DNA of 64,000 nt from JBKECY01 sp047975025 (GCA_047975025.1 JBKECY010000007.1:1-64000), one strand, 5' to 3'; counted from the first letter of the stretch, positions 15,701 to 24,952 are shown. Notes: generated by a model from the sequence alone, not told the origin. Made by a program: numbers and translations.

Positions 15701-16963
15701 GAACGTACTGTACGGTCGTCAGCTATTGATAAAGTTTCCTTTACTAAAGAAATGCGCAAGAACTATACCATTTTATGTCCACAAATGTCACCGATTCATT
15801 TCACAATGCTTGAACGTGCATTTCAGGTTTCAGGTTATAATTTGGTCGTATTACCAAATGACAACAAAGAAGCAGTGGATGTCGGGCTCAAATACGTTAA
15901 CAACGATGCCTGCTATCCATCTTTGATGGTAGTGGGGCAAATAATGCAGGCGTTGCTCTCTGGGAATTACGATTTATCGAAAACTGCTATCATAATGAGT
16001 CAGACCGGCGGCGGCTGCCGCGCTTCGAATTACATTGCATTTATCCGCCGCGCTTTAGAGAAGGCTGATATGGCACATATTCCGGTTATTTCTCTGAACC
16101 TAAGTGGTCTGGAAAGTAATCCTGGATTTACCATCACGTTTCCACTGGTCAAACGCATGGTCTACGCTGCAGTGTTTGGCGATATTTTTATGAAATGTAC
16201 CTACCGGATGCGTCCTTATGAGATTACCCCTGGTACAACGGATCGAATTCACCAGAAATGGGAAGCTGTCTGTATGGAATTCATCAGTCAGAATCGTCCT
16301 TCTCACAGACGTTTTAAAGAGCTATGCCGGCAGATTATTGAAGATTTTGATCACATTTTGATTTCTAACGAAACGAAGCCAAGGGTTGGAATTGTCGGTG
16401 AAATCTTAGTTAAGTTCCTGCCGGCTGCCAATAACCGATTAGCAGAATTATTAGAGGCAGAAGGCGCTGAGCCAGTCGTACCGGATTTAATTGATTTTAT
16501 GAGTTACTGCTTCTTTAATCAGAACTTCAAAAGCCAGTACCTTGGTCACAAAAAATCAACTGCATTCTTATCGAATATTGCAATCAAAGGGATTGACTGG
16601 GTTCGCGGGCCTGCCAATAGAGCCTTTATAAAAAGCAAACATTTCAGTCCGCCGGTCAGCATAAAGAAAATGGCTAAAATGGCCTCTCCTATTGTATCCA
16701 TCGGAAATCAGACAGGGGAAGGCTGGTTCCTCACAGGAGAAATGCTTGAATTGATTCACAGTGGTGCACCTAATATAGTTTGTACTCAGCCTTTTGGATG
16801 CCTGCCTAATCATGTGGTTGGCAAGGGCGTCATAAAAGAAATCCGACGGCATTATCCCGAATCCAACATTGTCGCTATTGATTATGATCCGGGTGCAAGC
16901 GAGGTAAATCAGCTGAATCGCATTAAACTCATGCTGTCAACTGCCAGAAAAAATTACGAATAA
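12743..16963 (+). CDS. Giant 2-hydroxyacyl-CoA dehydratase activase-like protein
   Basis: A ~1406-residue fusion. Two BcrA/BadF/HgdC-type ASKHA ATPase domains come first (GIDIGSTTVKIAI near residue 10; GIDAGSTTTKAALV near 325). Each keeps the two cysteines that in HgdC hold the shared [4Fe-4S] cluster (NGICAGGTGSF/ARCGVF; NEACSSGCGSF/GTRCTVF). A Cys-rich link (CKGCTNNC), a DUF2229-like region and an HgdB-like dehydratase D-component region follow. Known HgdC proteins use ATP to push an electron into a dehydratase; the partner and substrate here are unknown and no dehydratase genes are adjacent. ATG 12743 is the family-like start; TTG 12731 is an in-frame alternative. Both have weak ribosome binding sites. 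Confidence 0.85.
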   Translation: MEKYTLGIDIGSTTVKIAIMNTAHEILFNDYERHFANIQETLALLLRRAFESLGEISVSPVITGSGGLSLATHLDIDFVQEVIAVSTSLKELLPATDVAIELGGEDAKIIYFEGGNVEQRMNGICAGGTGSFIDQMASLLQTDAIGLNEYAKEYQALYPIAARCGVFAKTDIQPLINDGAKKEDLAASIFQAVVNQTISGLACGKPIRGHVAFLGGPLHFLSELRNAFVRTLKLDEEHALIPNNSHLFAAIGSALHAKEEKTLPLTSLIQKFESPIEMAFEVDRMLPLFADDDEYKHFEERQAKYKVTTTDLASYEGSCYLGIDAGSTTTKAALVAEDGSLLYSFYSSNDGNPLKTTMRAIHDIYDKLPSSAHIAYSCSTGYGEALVKAALMLDEGEVETVSHYYAAAFFDPEVDCILDIGGQDMKCIKIKNNTVDSVQLNEACSSGCGSFIETFAKSLNYSVQDFAKAALFAKNPIDLGTRCTVFMNSKVKQAQKEGAEVADISAGLAYSVIKNALYKVIKVSDASELGRHIVVQGGTFYNDAVLRSFEQIAGCEAIRPDIAGIMGAFGAALIARERHVSGAATTMLSIDKIDSLEYSTSMANCKGCTNNCRLTINKFTGGRQFITGNRCEIGIGKRKNEANLPNLFDYKYKRIFSYEPLDEVSAVRGKVGIPRVLNMFENYPFWYTFFTELKYQVVLSPTSTKKIYELGIESIPSESECYPAKLAHGHVSWLIHQDVKFIFYPCIPYERKEFDEAVNNYNCPIVTSYPENIKNNIDELKDSDIVFMNPFFSFADESVLAKRLIEEFPSIPASEVRQAVSLAWQEQVNARQDVMKKGEETLQYLKDNNKRGIVLAGRPYHIDPEIHHGIPELINGFGLAVLTEDSISHLAPIERPLRVNDQWMYHTRLYASANYVKSSDNLDLIQLNSFGCGLDAVTTDEVYEILERSGKIYTCLKIDEVNNLGAARIRVRSLLAAIRVRDDKKMERTVRSSAIDKVSFTKEMRKNYTILCPQMSPIHFTMLERAFQVSGYNLVVLPNDNKEAVDVGLKYVNNDACYPSLMVVGQIMQALLSGNYDLSKTAIIMSQTGGGCRASNYIAFIRRALEKADMAHIPVISLNLSGLESNPGFTITFPLVKRMVYAAVFGDIFMKCTYRMRPYEITPGTTDRIHQKWEAVCMEFISQNRPSHRRFKELCRQIIEDFDHILISNETKPRVGIVGEILVKFLPAANNRLAELLEAEGAEPVVPDLIDFMSYCFFNQNFKSQYLGHKKSTAFLSNIAIKGIDWVRGPANRAFIKSKHFSPPVSIKKMAKMASPIVSIGNQTGEGWFLTGEMLELIHSGAPNIVCTQPFGCLPNHVVGKGVIKEIRRHYPESNIVAIDYDPGASEVNQLNRIKLMLSTARKNYE

Positions 16964-17005
16964 AAGAGAATGCCGGACATGTAAAGCTTGTCCGGCATTC
17001 TCTTT
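16963..17005. terminator. Bidirectional terminator
   Basis: A perfect 17-bp stem, AAAGAGAATGCCGGACA (16963-16979) with its complement at 16989-17005, and a 9-base loop. It lies between convergent genes and has A and T flanks suited to ending transcription both ways. Confidence 0.9.
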
Positions 17006-17022
17006 ATATACTGAAAAAACAG

Positions 17023-17496
17023 TTATTCATAATACTTTCCTGTAAGTTCCGTAACAACAACCTTAAGTACTGCAGTTCCACGCAGCATGTTGTCAGGAAT
17101 TCGCATTTCGCTTAGGTGAGGTGTGTATTTTTCGACTATCTTATGAAGGATTGTCTTCTTTTCATCCAAATCATCCACGACGGCAGCTCTTCCGGTCACA
17201 ATTACACTTTCATATTGAGTGTTCGTATCACAGGGTTCACCATTCGCATCCAGCAGAAGACTCTGCATTTCATATGCTGTAAAACCGACTTTTTCATCCC
17301 GCAGTATATTATCGATTTTCTGGCCTTTTGGCAGTCCATGAATATAAATACAGCTATCTTCATAAACAAAATGTACCGGAGTATTGTATGGTGTGCCATC
17401 CGCATTGAGCGTTGCCAGACTCCCCGTCTGCACCCGTTTCAGCAGGGCATTAACTCGTGTTTCCGATAATGGATGTGTCTTCATTCTATGCTGCAT
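17023..17496 (-). CDS. Pyridoxamine-5'-phosphate-oxidase-like FMN protein (NimA type)
   Basis: A 157-residue split-barrel flavin protein. The N-terminal ETRVNALLKRVQTGSLATL, the PYNTPVHFVYEDSCIYIHG strand pair and the GQKIDNILRDEKVGF segment match the NimA/PPOX group, whose members bind FMN or haem and may reduce nitro compounds. Substrate here is unknown and resistance should not be assumed. RBS GAGGAG precedes ATG 17496. It is the last gene of the hisH-hisF-ung-flippase run, 30 bases after the flippase gene. Confidence 0.8.
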   Translation of the reverse strand: MQHRMKTHPLSETRVNALLKRVQTGSLATLNADGTPYNTPVHFVYEDSCIYIHGLPKGQKIDNILRDEKVGFTAYEMQSLLLDANGEPCDTNTQYESVIVTGRAAVVDDLDEKKTILHKIVEKYTPHLSEMRIPDNMLRGTAVLKVVVTELTGKYYE

Positions 17497-17526
17497 ATAC
17501 TGCTCCTCTCTGGCTTGGCCATACGA

Positions 17527-19149
17527 CTACAATCCCCAGGGTAATTTGTCAATCACTTTGTTGATCAGGTTTCCACCCGGGATTTTACTAAGTTCTTCTG
17601 GTGTCGGCCTTGAAATCATAACGTATGTTATCATGTATACAACAACCGCTACTATAATTGCAATAAACAGTGCAATACTGTTCATGTGCAGCAGCATGTA
17701 GAGCAGCTGATATACTGCCCATGCAGACAGTCCCATAGGCAGTGATGCCAAAAATGGATTCAGATAGGCACCTCTCCACTTATTCTTATATCCGAGATGC
17801 TTTTTGACAGATAAATCATTCAGCACACAAATCAGTGTTGAGTAGGCCAGCATTGCAATCAAGACAGCATAGATTCCCAGATTTGTGGTAAAAAGCAGTA
17901 CAACTACCAGAATAATATCCAGTCCCAGAGCAATCGCCGCATTCTTCATCGGTACACGTGGTTTGCCAATCCCCTGCATCATTCCATTAGTGATATTTGA
18001 CAATGAAGTCAGTACCACCGTAACAGCTCCAATCATTAGCAGATAGCCTGCTGTTCCAGTCGTATTTCTAAATAAGAGTGATACAATTGGATGTGCCAGA
18101 ACAATAATTCCTATCGTGGCAGGTATGGAGATAAACATGGACATCTGTATCGCATCATCTGCAATTTTATTAGCCCCTCGAATATCTTTTTTCGAATACA
18201 GCGCAGCAATTTCCGGAATTAATGAAGTGGATGCCGCATTAGACAACGTCATGGGAACATTGATAATTGTCATGAAATATTGTGTGTATTCAGCGCTAAG
18301 CGCCGAAATAGCAAGCTCTGAAAGACCTTTTCTTCCCATAATTTCTGAAAAAATATAGCTGTTTAAATAGCCGGATACATTATAAATAAAGGCACTGACA
18401 ATAATCGGTGTGACCATCATAAGAATCAAACGCAGAATTTCTTTGGAAGACATAATATGACTTCTTTTGTCAGACTTTATGCGCCTTTTTATCGCAGGCT
18501 TATTGAGAGAGTACACAAGCAGCATAAATAACAAGGCAACTACAACACCCGCACCGGTTCCCACAGTGCCGCCGGCAGCTCCCCATACGGCAATACTTTC
18601 TTCATCAGATGCAGCAAAGCTGCGTATGAAAAGCCATGCTGCCAGCAGACTTACCACCGCATTAAAGATCTGTTCTATGATCTGCGATATAGAAGTAGGA
18701 AACATGTTCCTGTAAGATTGGAAATAGCCACGAAACACACCTAAAATACCTGATAAAAAAATCGTCGGTGCCAAGATCCGCAATGCAGGAATTGCACCTG
18801 TCATATTACTGGGCAGCATAATTTGTGCCCCAAAGAAACAGAACAACGCGGCAATCCCTCCAACTACAACTACGTATAGTAAAGAGCCCCTGAAAACCCG
18901 TTGGGCATTCTTATATTCACCTTTCGTCAGACAATCTGACATAATAATAGATACTGCCTGCGGGATGCTGAATGATGAAATGACCAAAAGCAGGAAATAT
19001 GCTGTCTGTGCATATCCTGAATATCCCATTCCTACACTGCCTACAATGGAATCCAGAGGGCTTCTGTATAGTACGCCAATAACTTTTGATATGATAGCTG
19101 CAATTAGCAAAAAGGATGTGTTGCGTATTAAATTGCTTTTATTACTCAT
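17527..19149 (-). CDS. SpoVB/YtgP/MurJ-type lipid flippase
   Basis: A 540-residue membrane protein of the MOP superfamily with about 14 hydrophobic segments. The start NTSFLLIAAIISKVIGVLYR and the GYAQTAYFLLLVISSFSIPQ segment match SpoVB/YtgP proteins, which flip undecaprenyl-linked cell-wall precursors or polysaccharide units. A MurJ-like role in lipid II export is the best guess; a sporulation-specific role cannot be told from sequence. It follows ung by 36 bases on the same strand. Confidence 0.85.
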   Translation of the reverse strand: MSNKSNLIRNTSFLLIAAIISKVIGVLYRSPLDSIVGSVGMGYSGYAQTAYFLLLVISSFSIPQAVSIIMSDCLTKGEYKNAQRVFRGSLLYVVVVGGIAALFCFFGAQIMLPSNMTGAIPALRILAPTIFLSGILGVFRGYFQSYRNMFPTSISQIIEQIFNAVVSLLAAWLFIRSFAASDEESIAVWGAAGGTVGTGAGVVVALLFMLLVYSLNKPAIKRRIKSDKRSHIMSSKEILRLILMMVTPIIVSAFIYNVSGYLNSYIFSEIMGRKGLSELAISALSAEYTQYFMTIINVPMTLSNAASTSLIPEIAALYSKKDIRGANKIADDAIQMSMFISIPATIGIIVLAHPIVSLLFRNTTGTAGYLLMIGAVTVVLTSLSNITNGMMQGIGKPRVPMKNAAIALGLDIILVVVLLFTTNLGIYAVLIAMLAYSTLICVLNDLSVKKHLGYKNKWRGAYLNPFLASLPMGLSAWAVYQLLYMLLHMNSIALFIAIIVAVVVYMITYVMISRPTPEELSKIPGGNLINKVIDKLPWGL

Positions 19150-19185
19150 GTTTGATTTCCACCTGTATGTTTTTTGTAAGCCTGC

Positions 19186-19851
19186 TTATAACTGCCAATC
19201 AATGGTCTTACTTCCGTTAGCTTCCAGAAACTCATTGGATCTGCTAAACGGGCGGCTTCCAAAAAAGCCTCGATACGCAGATAATGGGCTGGGATGCGGT
19301 GCCTCTAGAATCAGATGCTTCGGGTTTGTCAGCATAGCTTTTTTCTTGCGTGCCGGGCTCCCCCATAAAATAAATACAATCGGACGCTCCTGCTGATCAA
19401 GAGCCCGAATCGCAGCATCTGTAAATTCCTCCCAACCGATTCCCTGATGCGAGTTGGCCTGATGTGCTTTTACAGTAAGAACTGTATTCAAGAGGAGAAC
19501 GCCTTGCTGGGCCCATTTCTGCAGATTGCCGCTTGCAGGTACCGGGTACCCCAGATCATCTTGCAATTCTTTGAAAATATTGACGAGGGACGGAGGAATC
19601 TCCACCTCATCTCTTACCGAAAAGCAAAGACCATGCGCCTGATTAAAATTGTGATAGGGATCCTGTCCCAAGATCACGACTTTGACCTCTTCAAGCGGAG
19701 TCAAATGGAAGGCTTCAAAGATCTGATCTGCCGGCGGAAACACTTGTTTTGTTTTATACTCTTCTTGTATAGTCATATAAAGCTTTTTATAATATGGCTT
19801 TTTAAACTCCGGTTGTAAAGCCTCTTCCCATTTACCACTAATTACTGACAT
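19186..19851 (-). CDS. Uracil-DNA glycosylase
   Basis: Removes uracil from DNA at the start of base-excision repair. The 221 residues are standard family-1 length. GQDPYH (62-67) holds catalytic Asp64, and HPSPLSAYRGFFGS is the minor-groove loop with the catalytic His. The uracil-binding FILWGS strand is also clear. It starts 15 bases after hisF in the same orientation, so it probably rides on the his transcript. Confidence 0.96.
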   Translation of the reverse strand: MSVISGKWEEALQPEFKKPYYKKLYMTIQEEYKTKQVFPPADQIFEAFHLTPLEEVKVVILGQDPYHNFNQAHGLCFSVRDEVEIPPSLVNIFKELQDDLGYPVPASGNLQKWAQQGVLLLNTVLTVKAHQANSHQGIGWEEFTDAAIRALDQQERPIVFILWGSPARKKKAMLTNPKHLILEAPHPSPLSAYRGFFGSRPFSRSNEFLEANGSKTIDWQL

Positions 19852-19866
19852 GATAGAACTCCATTC

Positions 19867-20631
19867 CTACGACTCTCTCATTGGTATGTTTTTAGCTTTC
19901 AGATACTGCTTAACTTCTGAAATTGTAAGCTCCTTATAGTGAAATAAGGAAGCTGCCAGAGCGGCATCAGCACCACCTGCCGTAAGTGCTTCATAAAAAT
20001 GCTCCAGCTTGCCGGCACCGCCGGATGCGATTACAGGAATGGAAGTACTTTGAGCAACGGCATTCGTCAATTCAATATCATATCCATCCTTGGTTCCATC
20101 GCAGTCCATACTTGTTAAAAGAATCTCACCGGCTCCCAAAGCTTCTACTTTTTGAGCCCATTCAAGAGCATCAATACCAACATCAATTCTCCCGCCGTTT
20201 TTGTAAATATTCCATCCGGAATGATCTGCTCTTCGTTTGGCGTCAATCGCCACAACGACACATTGACTTCCAAATTTATAGGCGGCTTCCTGTATAAGTG
20301 ACGGTTGGTTAATTGCAGATGAATTGATAGAAATCTTATCTGCTCCCTCACGCAATAATACCTTGAAATCTTCTACACTTCTGATTCCACCTCCCACAGT
20401 AAATGGGATAAATACATTGGCAGCAACTCTGCGTACCATATCTACCACTGTATTTCTCTGATCAGATGATGCCGTAATATCCAAAAACACTATTTCATCA
20501 GCACCGGCCGCATCGTATGCCTTTGCAATTTCCACAGGATCACCTGCATCCTGCAGATTCACAAAATTCACACCTTTTACCACTCTTCCATCATGAACAT
20601 CAAGGCAAGGTATAATTCGTTTTGTAAACAT
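19867..20631 (-). CDS. Imidazole glycerol phosphate synthase, HisF subunit
   Basis: The 254-residue (beta/alpha)8 cyclase half of the enzyme that turns PRFAR plus ammonia into imidazole glycerol phosphate and AICAR, linking histidine and purine synthesis. RIIPCLDVHDGRVVKGVNF carries catalytic Asp11, and the second Asp is in VAIDAKR. Phosphate-binding GGG/SGG loops are present. Its ATG abuts the hisH stop codon (TAAATG). Confidence 0.96.
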   Translation of the reverse strand: MFTKRIIPCLDVHDGRVVKGVNFVNLQDAGDPVEIAKAYDAAGADEIVFLDITASSDQRNTVVDMVRRVAANVFIPFTVGGGIRSVEDFKVLLREGADKISINSSAINQPSLIQEAAYKFGSQCVVVAIDAKRRADHSGWNIYKNGGRIDVGIDALEWAQKVEALGAGEILLTSMDCDGTKDGYDIELTNAVAQSTSIPVIASGGAGKLEHFYEALTAGGADAALAASLFHYKELTISEVKQYLKAKNIPMRES

Positions 20632-21249
20632 TTACCGTACTCCTTTCACTTTGGAAAAATTCTTCAGCATCTGTAATCCCCACCTGCTGCTTTTCTCAGG
20701 GTGAAACTGACAGGCAAAAATGTTGTCACTCTCAACAGACGCATGAATTAAAGTACCATATTCTGTTGTTGCCTTGACGATCTCATCGTTTTGTGCTTGC
20801 AAATAATAAGAATGCACAAAATAGACATACGTATCTTCCGGTATGTCCTCAAACAAGGTACCATAATTTTGTAAGTGCAGCGAATTCCAGCCCATGTGCG
20901 GAATTTTAAGTCCTGGTGTCTGAGGGATTCTCAAAATCTTGCCAGGCAATAGCCCAAGCCCCTCTACACCTGGTGATTCTTCGCTTGATTCAAATAGAAG
21001 CTGAAGCCCCAGACAAATTCCCAAAAAAGGTGTTTTGCGGGCAGCAATTTCATGAATAACCGAAACCAGTCCAAATTCATGTAAATTATGCATGGCATCT
21101 GCAAAGCTTCCCACTCCCGGCAGGATCACTTTATCAGCTTGCAGCAGTTCCTCTCTGTTTCGGGTAACAAGCGGCTCTTCACCTAATAATACAAGTGCTT
21201 TTTCGACACTTTTAATGTTTCCTGCGTCGTAGTCAATTATTCCAATCAT
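20632..21249 (-). CDS. Imidazole glycerol phosphate synthase, HisH subunit
   Basis: Glutaminase half of the HisHF enzyme, 205 residues from the ATG at 21249. Cys79 in FLGICLGLQLL is the nucleophile; the His-Glu pair is in CQFHPEKSS. I prefer this start to the ATG at 21255, because AAAGG is immediately adjacent to the latter and well spaced from the former, and the protein then begins MIGIIDY as in the family. The rest of the his pathway is outside the window, so the operon is split in this genome. Confidence 0.95.
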   Translation of the reverse strand: MIGIIDYDAGNIKSVEKALVLLGEEPLVTRNREELLQADKVILPGVGSFADAMHNLHEFGLVSVIHEIAARKTPFLGICLGLQLLFESSEESPGVEGLGLLPGKILRIPQTPGLKIPHMGWNSLHLQNYGTLFEDIPEDTYVYFVHSYYLQAQNDEIVKATTEYGTLIHASVESDNIFACQFHPEKSSRWGLQMLKNFSKVKGVR

Positions 21250-21281
21250 ATGCATCCTTTCTTAGAAAAAACACTATTCTT

Positions 21282-21311
21282 ATTCTACCACAACTATTTA
21301 CAAAATACCAA
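21282..21311 (-). promoter_or_regulatory. Promoter of hisH operon
   Basis: TTGGTA (21311-21306), 18 bases, TAGAAT (21287-21282) on the minus strand, 33 bases before the hisH start codon. Confidence 0.55.
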
Positions 21312-21319
21312 GCTTTTAC

Positions 21320-21365
21320 AATCAAAAAGTGACAAAGGCATCCACACCTTTGTCACTTTTTGATT
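21320..21365 (-). terminator. Terminator after nifJ
   Basis: A perfect 19-bp stem (21320-21338 with 21347-21365) and 8-base loop, with T-runs within the 3' arm. It begins 6 bases after the nifJ stop and insulates hisH. Confidence 0.9.
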
Positions 21366-21370
21366 ATTGA

Positions 21371-24300
21371 TTACTCAGCATCTGGCTGCTCAGCACTATA
21401 TAATGTAACTAATCTGTTTAAGTATTCGTATCTTTCTTTTGCAAAACCTTCAGACTGCTTGAACAATCTGGCCGCTTTCTCCGGATTAGAACGTTTCAGT
21501 GCATTGTATCTTACTTCACCGTCTAGGAATTCCTGATAATCTCCTGTTGGAGCTTTACTATCAAGCAGGAATGCATTCTTGCCTTCTAGTTTAAGTTCCG
21601 GATTATAACGGAAGTTATGCCAGTAACCAGCTTTTACAGCTAATTCTTCTTCTGTCTGTGCCTTGCTCATACCAACCTTGATACCATGGTTGATACATGG
21701 AGCATACGCAATGATCAGTGATGGGCCCGGATAAGCTTCTGCTTCTGCAATTGCCTTAACCGTCTGATTGTAATCCGCACCCATAGCGATCTGAGCCACA
21801 TATACATAACCGTAACTCATAGCAATGCTGGCAAGATCTTTTTTCTTAACTTCTTTACCGCCGGCAGCAAATTGAGCTACTGCACCGGTAGGAGTTGATT
21901 TTGAAGCCTGTCCGCCTGTATTAGAATATACCTCAGTATCATATACCATGATATTGATATCCTGTCCGCTTGCCATGACATGGTCTACGCCACCAAAGCC
22001 GATATCATAAGCCCAGCCGTCGCCGCCAAAGATCCATTGTGATTTTTTAGACAGGAATTCCTGATTTTTCAGGATTTCGTTGGCTGCATCACAACCGCAT
22101 GCTTCTAATGCCGCTACAAGTTTATCAGTTGCACTTCCATTCGTTGCACCTACTGAGAACGTATCCAGCCACTCCTGACCTGCTGCTACTACGGCATCAT
22201 TTTTACCTTCTTTTACAAGTGCTTCAACTTTAGATTTCAGATTGGTTCTGATAGCCTGCTGAGCCAGCAGCATACCATATCCAAATTCTGCATTATCCTC
22301 AAACAGAGAGTTCGACCAAGCCGGGCCGCGTCCTTTTGCATTCACCGTATATGGTGTTGAAGGTGAAGAGTTACCCCAGATTGAAGTACATCCGGTAGCA
22401 TTTGCAATATACATTCTGTCACCAAACAACTGTGTGATCAGTTTTGCATAAGGAGTCTCTCCACAACCTGCACAAGCGCCTGAGAATTCAAGTAAAGGAG
22501 TCTTGAACTGGCTTCCTTTGACCGTTGTCTCTTTGAATTTATCAATTACATCCTGTTTTTCCGGAAGTGATACGGCATAATCATAATTAACCTGCTCAGC
22601 CACATTTGCTTCCATGTTTTCCATCGTCAGTGCTTTATTACCTTTTTTACCTGGGCATACGTTAGCACAAGAACCACATCCGGTACAATCATATGCAGAA
22701 ACCACGATTGAGAACTGATATTCCGGAAGTCCTGTAAGCGGAATAGATCTGAATCCTTCCGGTGCAGCCTCAACCTCTTCTTTTGTCAAAGCGATTGGAC
22801 GGTTAACAGCATGAGGGCATACATAAGAGCAACGATTACACTGGATACAATTATCACTGTTCCAAATCGGAATATCTACTGCAATACCACGTTTTTCATA
22901 GGCAGAAGAACCTGATGGTGTTGTGCCATCTACATAATCTGAAAAAGCAGATACTGGAAGTGAATTACCTTCCTGTGCATTTACTTTAACCTGAATGTTA
23001 TTTACGAAATCAACAACATCTTTTCTGTTTCCTGTGGCAGTCTTGAACTGAAGCTCACCTTGTTCGATGCTCTTCCAGCTTTCAGGAACTTCCACTTCAA
23101 CCACCTGTTTTGCACCGGCATCAATGGCATCATAGTTCATCTGTACGATCTTGTCACCTTTTTTACCGTAAGAAGCTTTGGCAGCTGCCTTCATAAGCTC
23201 AATTGCATGCTCCTCAGGAATGATGTTCGCCAGTTTGAAGAATGCTGACTGTAATACGGTATTGATACGTCCGCCAAGACCGATTTCTTTACCAATTTTA
23301 ATACCATCAATTACATAGAATTTGATGTTGTGGTTTGCAATATAGCCTTTTACCTGACTTGGAAGATGCTTCTCGATTCCCGCCATATCCCATGGGCAGT
23401 TCAGCAGGAATGTTCCACCGTCTTTTACTTCCTGCACCATATTGTATTTATCAACATAAGACGGATTGTGGCAAGCCACAAAGTCTGCACGTTTGATTAA
23501 GTATGTAGATTTAATTGGTTTCTTACCGAATCTCAGGTGAGACATGGTAACACCACCGGATTTTTTGGAATCATAATCAAAATAAGCCTGTGCATACATA
23601 TCTGTATTGTCACCGATGATTTTGATGGAGTTCTTATTGGCTCCGACAGTACCATCTGCTCCCAGACCCCAGAATTTGCAGTTGATGGTTCCTTCTGGTG
23701 TTGTTACCAGTTCTTCACCAAGCGGCAGTGAAAGGTTCGTAACATCATCCACGATACCAATCGTAAATTCCTTCTTGTCCTTGTTATTAAATACGGCTAC
23801 GATCTGTGCCGGTGTCGTATCTTTGGAACCAAGACCATAACGTCCGGATAATACAGTCACATCTTTAAATTTCGTATCTTTGATAGAGGCTACTACGTCT
23901 AAGAACAAAGGCTCACCAAGCGCACCCGGCTCTTTGGTACGATCTAATACAGAAATCGTCTTAACAGAATCCGGAATAGCACTTAACAATGCATCTGCAC
24001 AGAATGGTCTGTAAAGTCTTACTTTAACAAGTCCAACTTTTTCACCGGCAGCCAGAAGGTAATCCAATGTCTCATCAATTGTATCGCATACAGAACCCAT
24101 GGCAACAATGACATGCTCTGCATCCGGTGCACCATGATAGTTGAACAATTTGTAGTCAGTACCAATCTTAGCATTTACTTTGTCCATGTATTCCTGAACA
24201 ATTGCAGGTAATGCATTATAGTACGGATTGCAGGCCTCTCTTGCCTGGAAGAAGATATCTGGGTTCTGTGCTGAACCACGAATTACAGGACGGTTTGGAT

Positions 24301-24925
24301 TCAACGCATTTTTTCTGAATTGGTCGATAGAATCCATATCAACAAGATCTTCAAGATCTGCATAATCCCATGTCTCGATTTTCTGAACTTCATGTGATGT
24401 TCTAAATCCATCAAAGAAATTGATGAACGGAACTTTTCCTTTGAGTGATGCACAATGTGCTACCGGTGTCAGGTCCATAACTTCCTGTACGCTGGATTCA
24501 CACAGCATAGCTGCACCTGTTTGGCGACAGGCATATACATCAGAGTGATCACCAAAAATAGATAATGCATGGCTTGCCAGTGCACGGGCAGATACGTTAA
24601 AAACACCCGGCAGCTGCTCTCCAGCTATCTTGTATAAGTTAGGAATCATCAACAGCAAACCTTGAGAAGCGGTGTATGTAGTTGTTAACGCACCTGCTGA
24701 CAAAGCACCATGTACTGCTCCTGCGGCACCTGCCTCAGATTGCATTTCTGTAACCTGTACTTCCTGCCCGAAAATATTCTTTCTCCCTTGTGTCGCCCAT
24801 TCATCAGTCGCTTCAGCCATTACAGATGATGGAGTAATTGGGTAAATTGCTGCCACTTCTGAATACGCGTAAGACGCATGTGCTGCGGCATGATTACCAT
24901 CCATGGTCTTCATCTTTCTTGCCAT
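21371..24925 (-). CDS. Pyruvate:ferredoxin (flavodoxin) oxidoreductase
   Basis: Converts pyruvate and CoA to acetyl-CoA, CO2 and reduced ferredoxin, the central step of anaerobic carbon metabolism. The 1184-residue single-chain form has the pyruvate domain (YPITPSSVMAEATDEW near residue 30), CoA and gamma domains, an 8Fe ferredoxin insert (CIQCNRCSYVCPHAVNRP and CTGCGSCANVCPG), the proximal cluster cysteines (CAGCGETPY), and the thiamine diphosphate site (GGDGWAYDIG ... NTGGQASKS). RBS AAGGAGG precedes the start. It has a strong promoter and a possible Rrf2 operator. Confidence 0.97.
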   Translation of the reverse strand: MARKMKTMDGNHAAAHASYAYSEVAAIYPITPSSVMAEATDEWATQGRKNIFGQEVQVTEMQSEAGAAGAVHGALSAGALTTTYTASQGLLLMIPNLYKIAGEQLPGVFNVSARALASHALSIFGDHSDVYACRQTGAAMLCESSVQEVMDLTPVAHCASLKGKVPFINFFDGFRTSHEVQKIETWDYADLEDLVDMDSIDQFRKNALNPNRPVIRGSAQNPDIFFQAREACNPYYNALPAIVQEYMDKVNAKIGTDYKLFNYHGAPDAEHVIVAMGSVCDTIDETLDYLLAAGEKVGLVKVRLYRPFCADALLSAIPDSVKTISVLDRTKEPGALGEPLFLDVVASIKDTKFKDVTVLSGRYGLGSKDTTPAQIVAVFNNKDKKEFTIGIVDDVTNLSLPLGEELVTTPEGTINCKFWGLGADGTVGANKNSIKIIGDNTDMYAQAYFDYDSKKSGGVTMSHLRFGKKPIKSTYLIKRADFVACHNPSYVDKYNMVQEVKDGGTFLLNCPWDMAGIEKHLPSQVKGYIANHNIKFYVIDGIKIGKEIGLGGRINTVLQSAFFKLANIIPEEHAIELMKAAAKASYGKKGDKIVQMNYDAIDAGAKQVVEVEVPESWKSIEQGELQFKTATGNRKDVVDFVNNIQVKVNAQEGNSLPVSAFSDYVDGTTPSGSSAYEKRGIAVDIPIWNSDNCIQCNRCSYVCPHAVNRPIALTKEEVEAAPEGFRSIPLTGLPEYQFSIVVSAYDCTGCGSCANVCPGKKGNKALTMENMEANVAEQVNYDYAVSLPEKQDVIDKFKETTVKGSQFKTPLLEFSGACAGCGETPYAKLITQLFGDRMYIANATGCTSIWGNSSPSTPYTVNAKGRGPAWSNSLFEDNAEFGYGMLLAQQAIRTNLKSKVEALVKEGKNDAVVAAGQEWLDTFSVGATNGSATDKLVAALEACGCDAANEILKNQEFLSKKSQWIFGGDGWAYDIGFGGVDHVMASGQDINIMVYDTEVYSNTGGQASKSTPTGAVAQFAAGGKEVKKKDLASIAMSYGYVYVAQIAMGADYNQTVKAIAEAEAYPGPSLIIAYAPCINHGIKVGMSKAQTEEELAVKAGYWHNFRYNPELKLEGKNAFLLDSKAPTGDYQEFLDGEVRYNALKRSNPEKAARLFKQSEGFAKERYEYLNRLVTLYSAEQPDAE

Positions 24926-24952
24926 TGTTTTTCCTCCTTAAAAATATCATAC

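Noticed and set aside
17023..17496. NimA-like protein as nitroimidazole resistance
   Set aside because: Only fold-level similarity is visible; members of this group have many roles and nothing nearby points to resistance.
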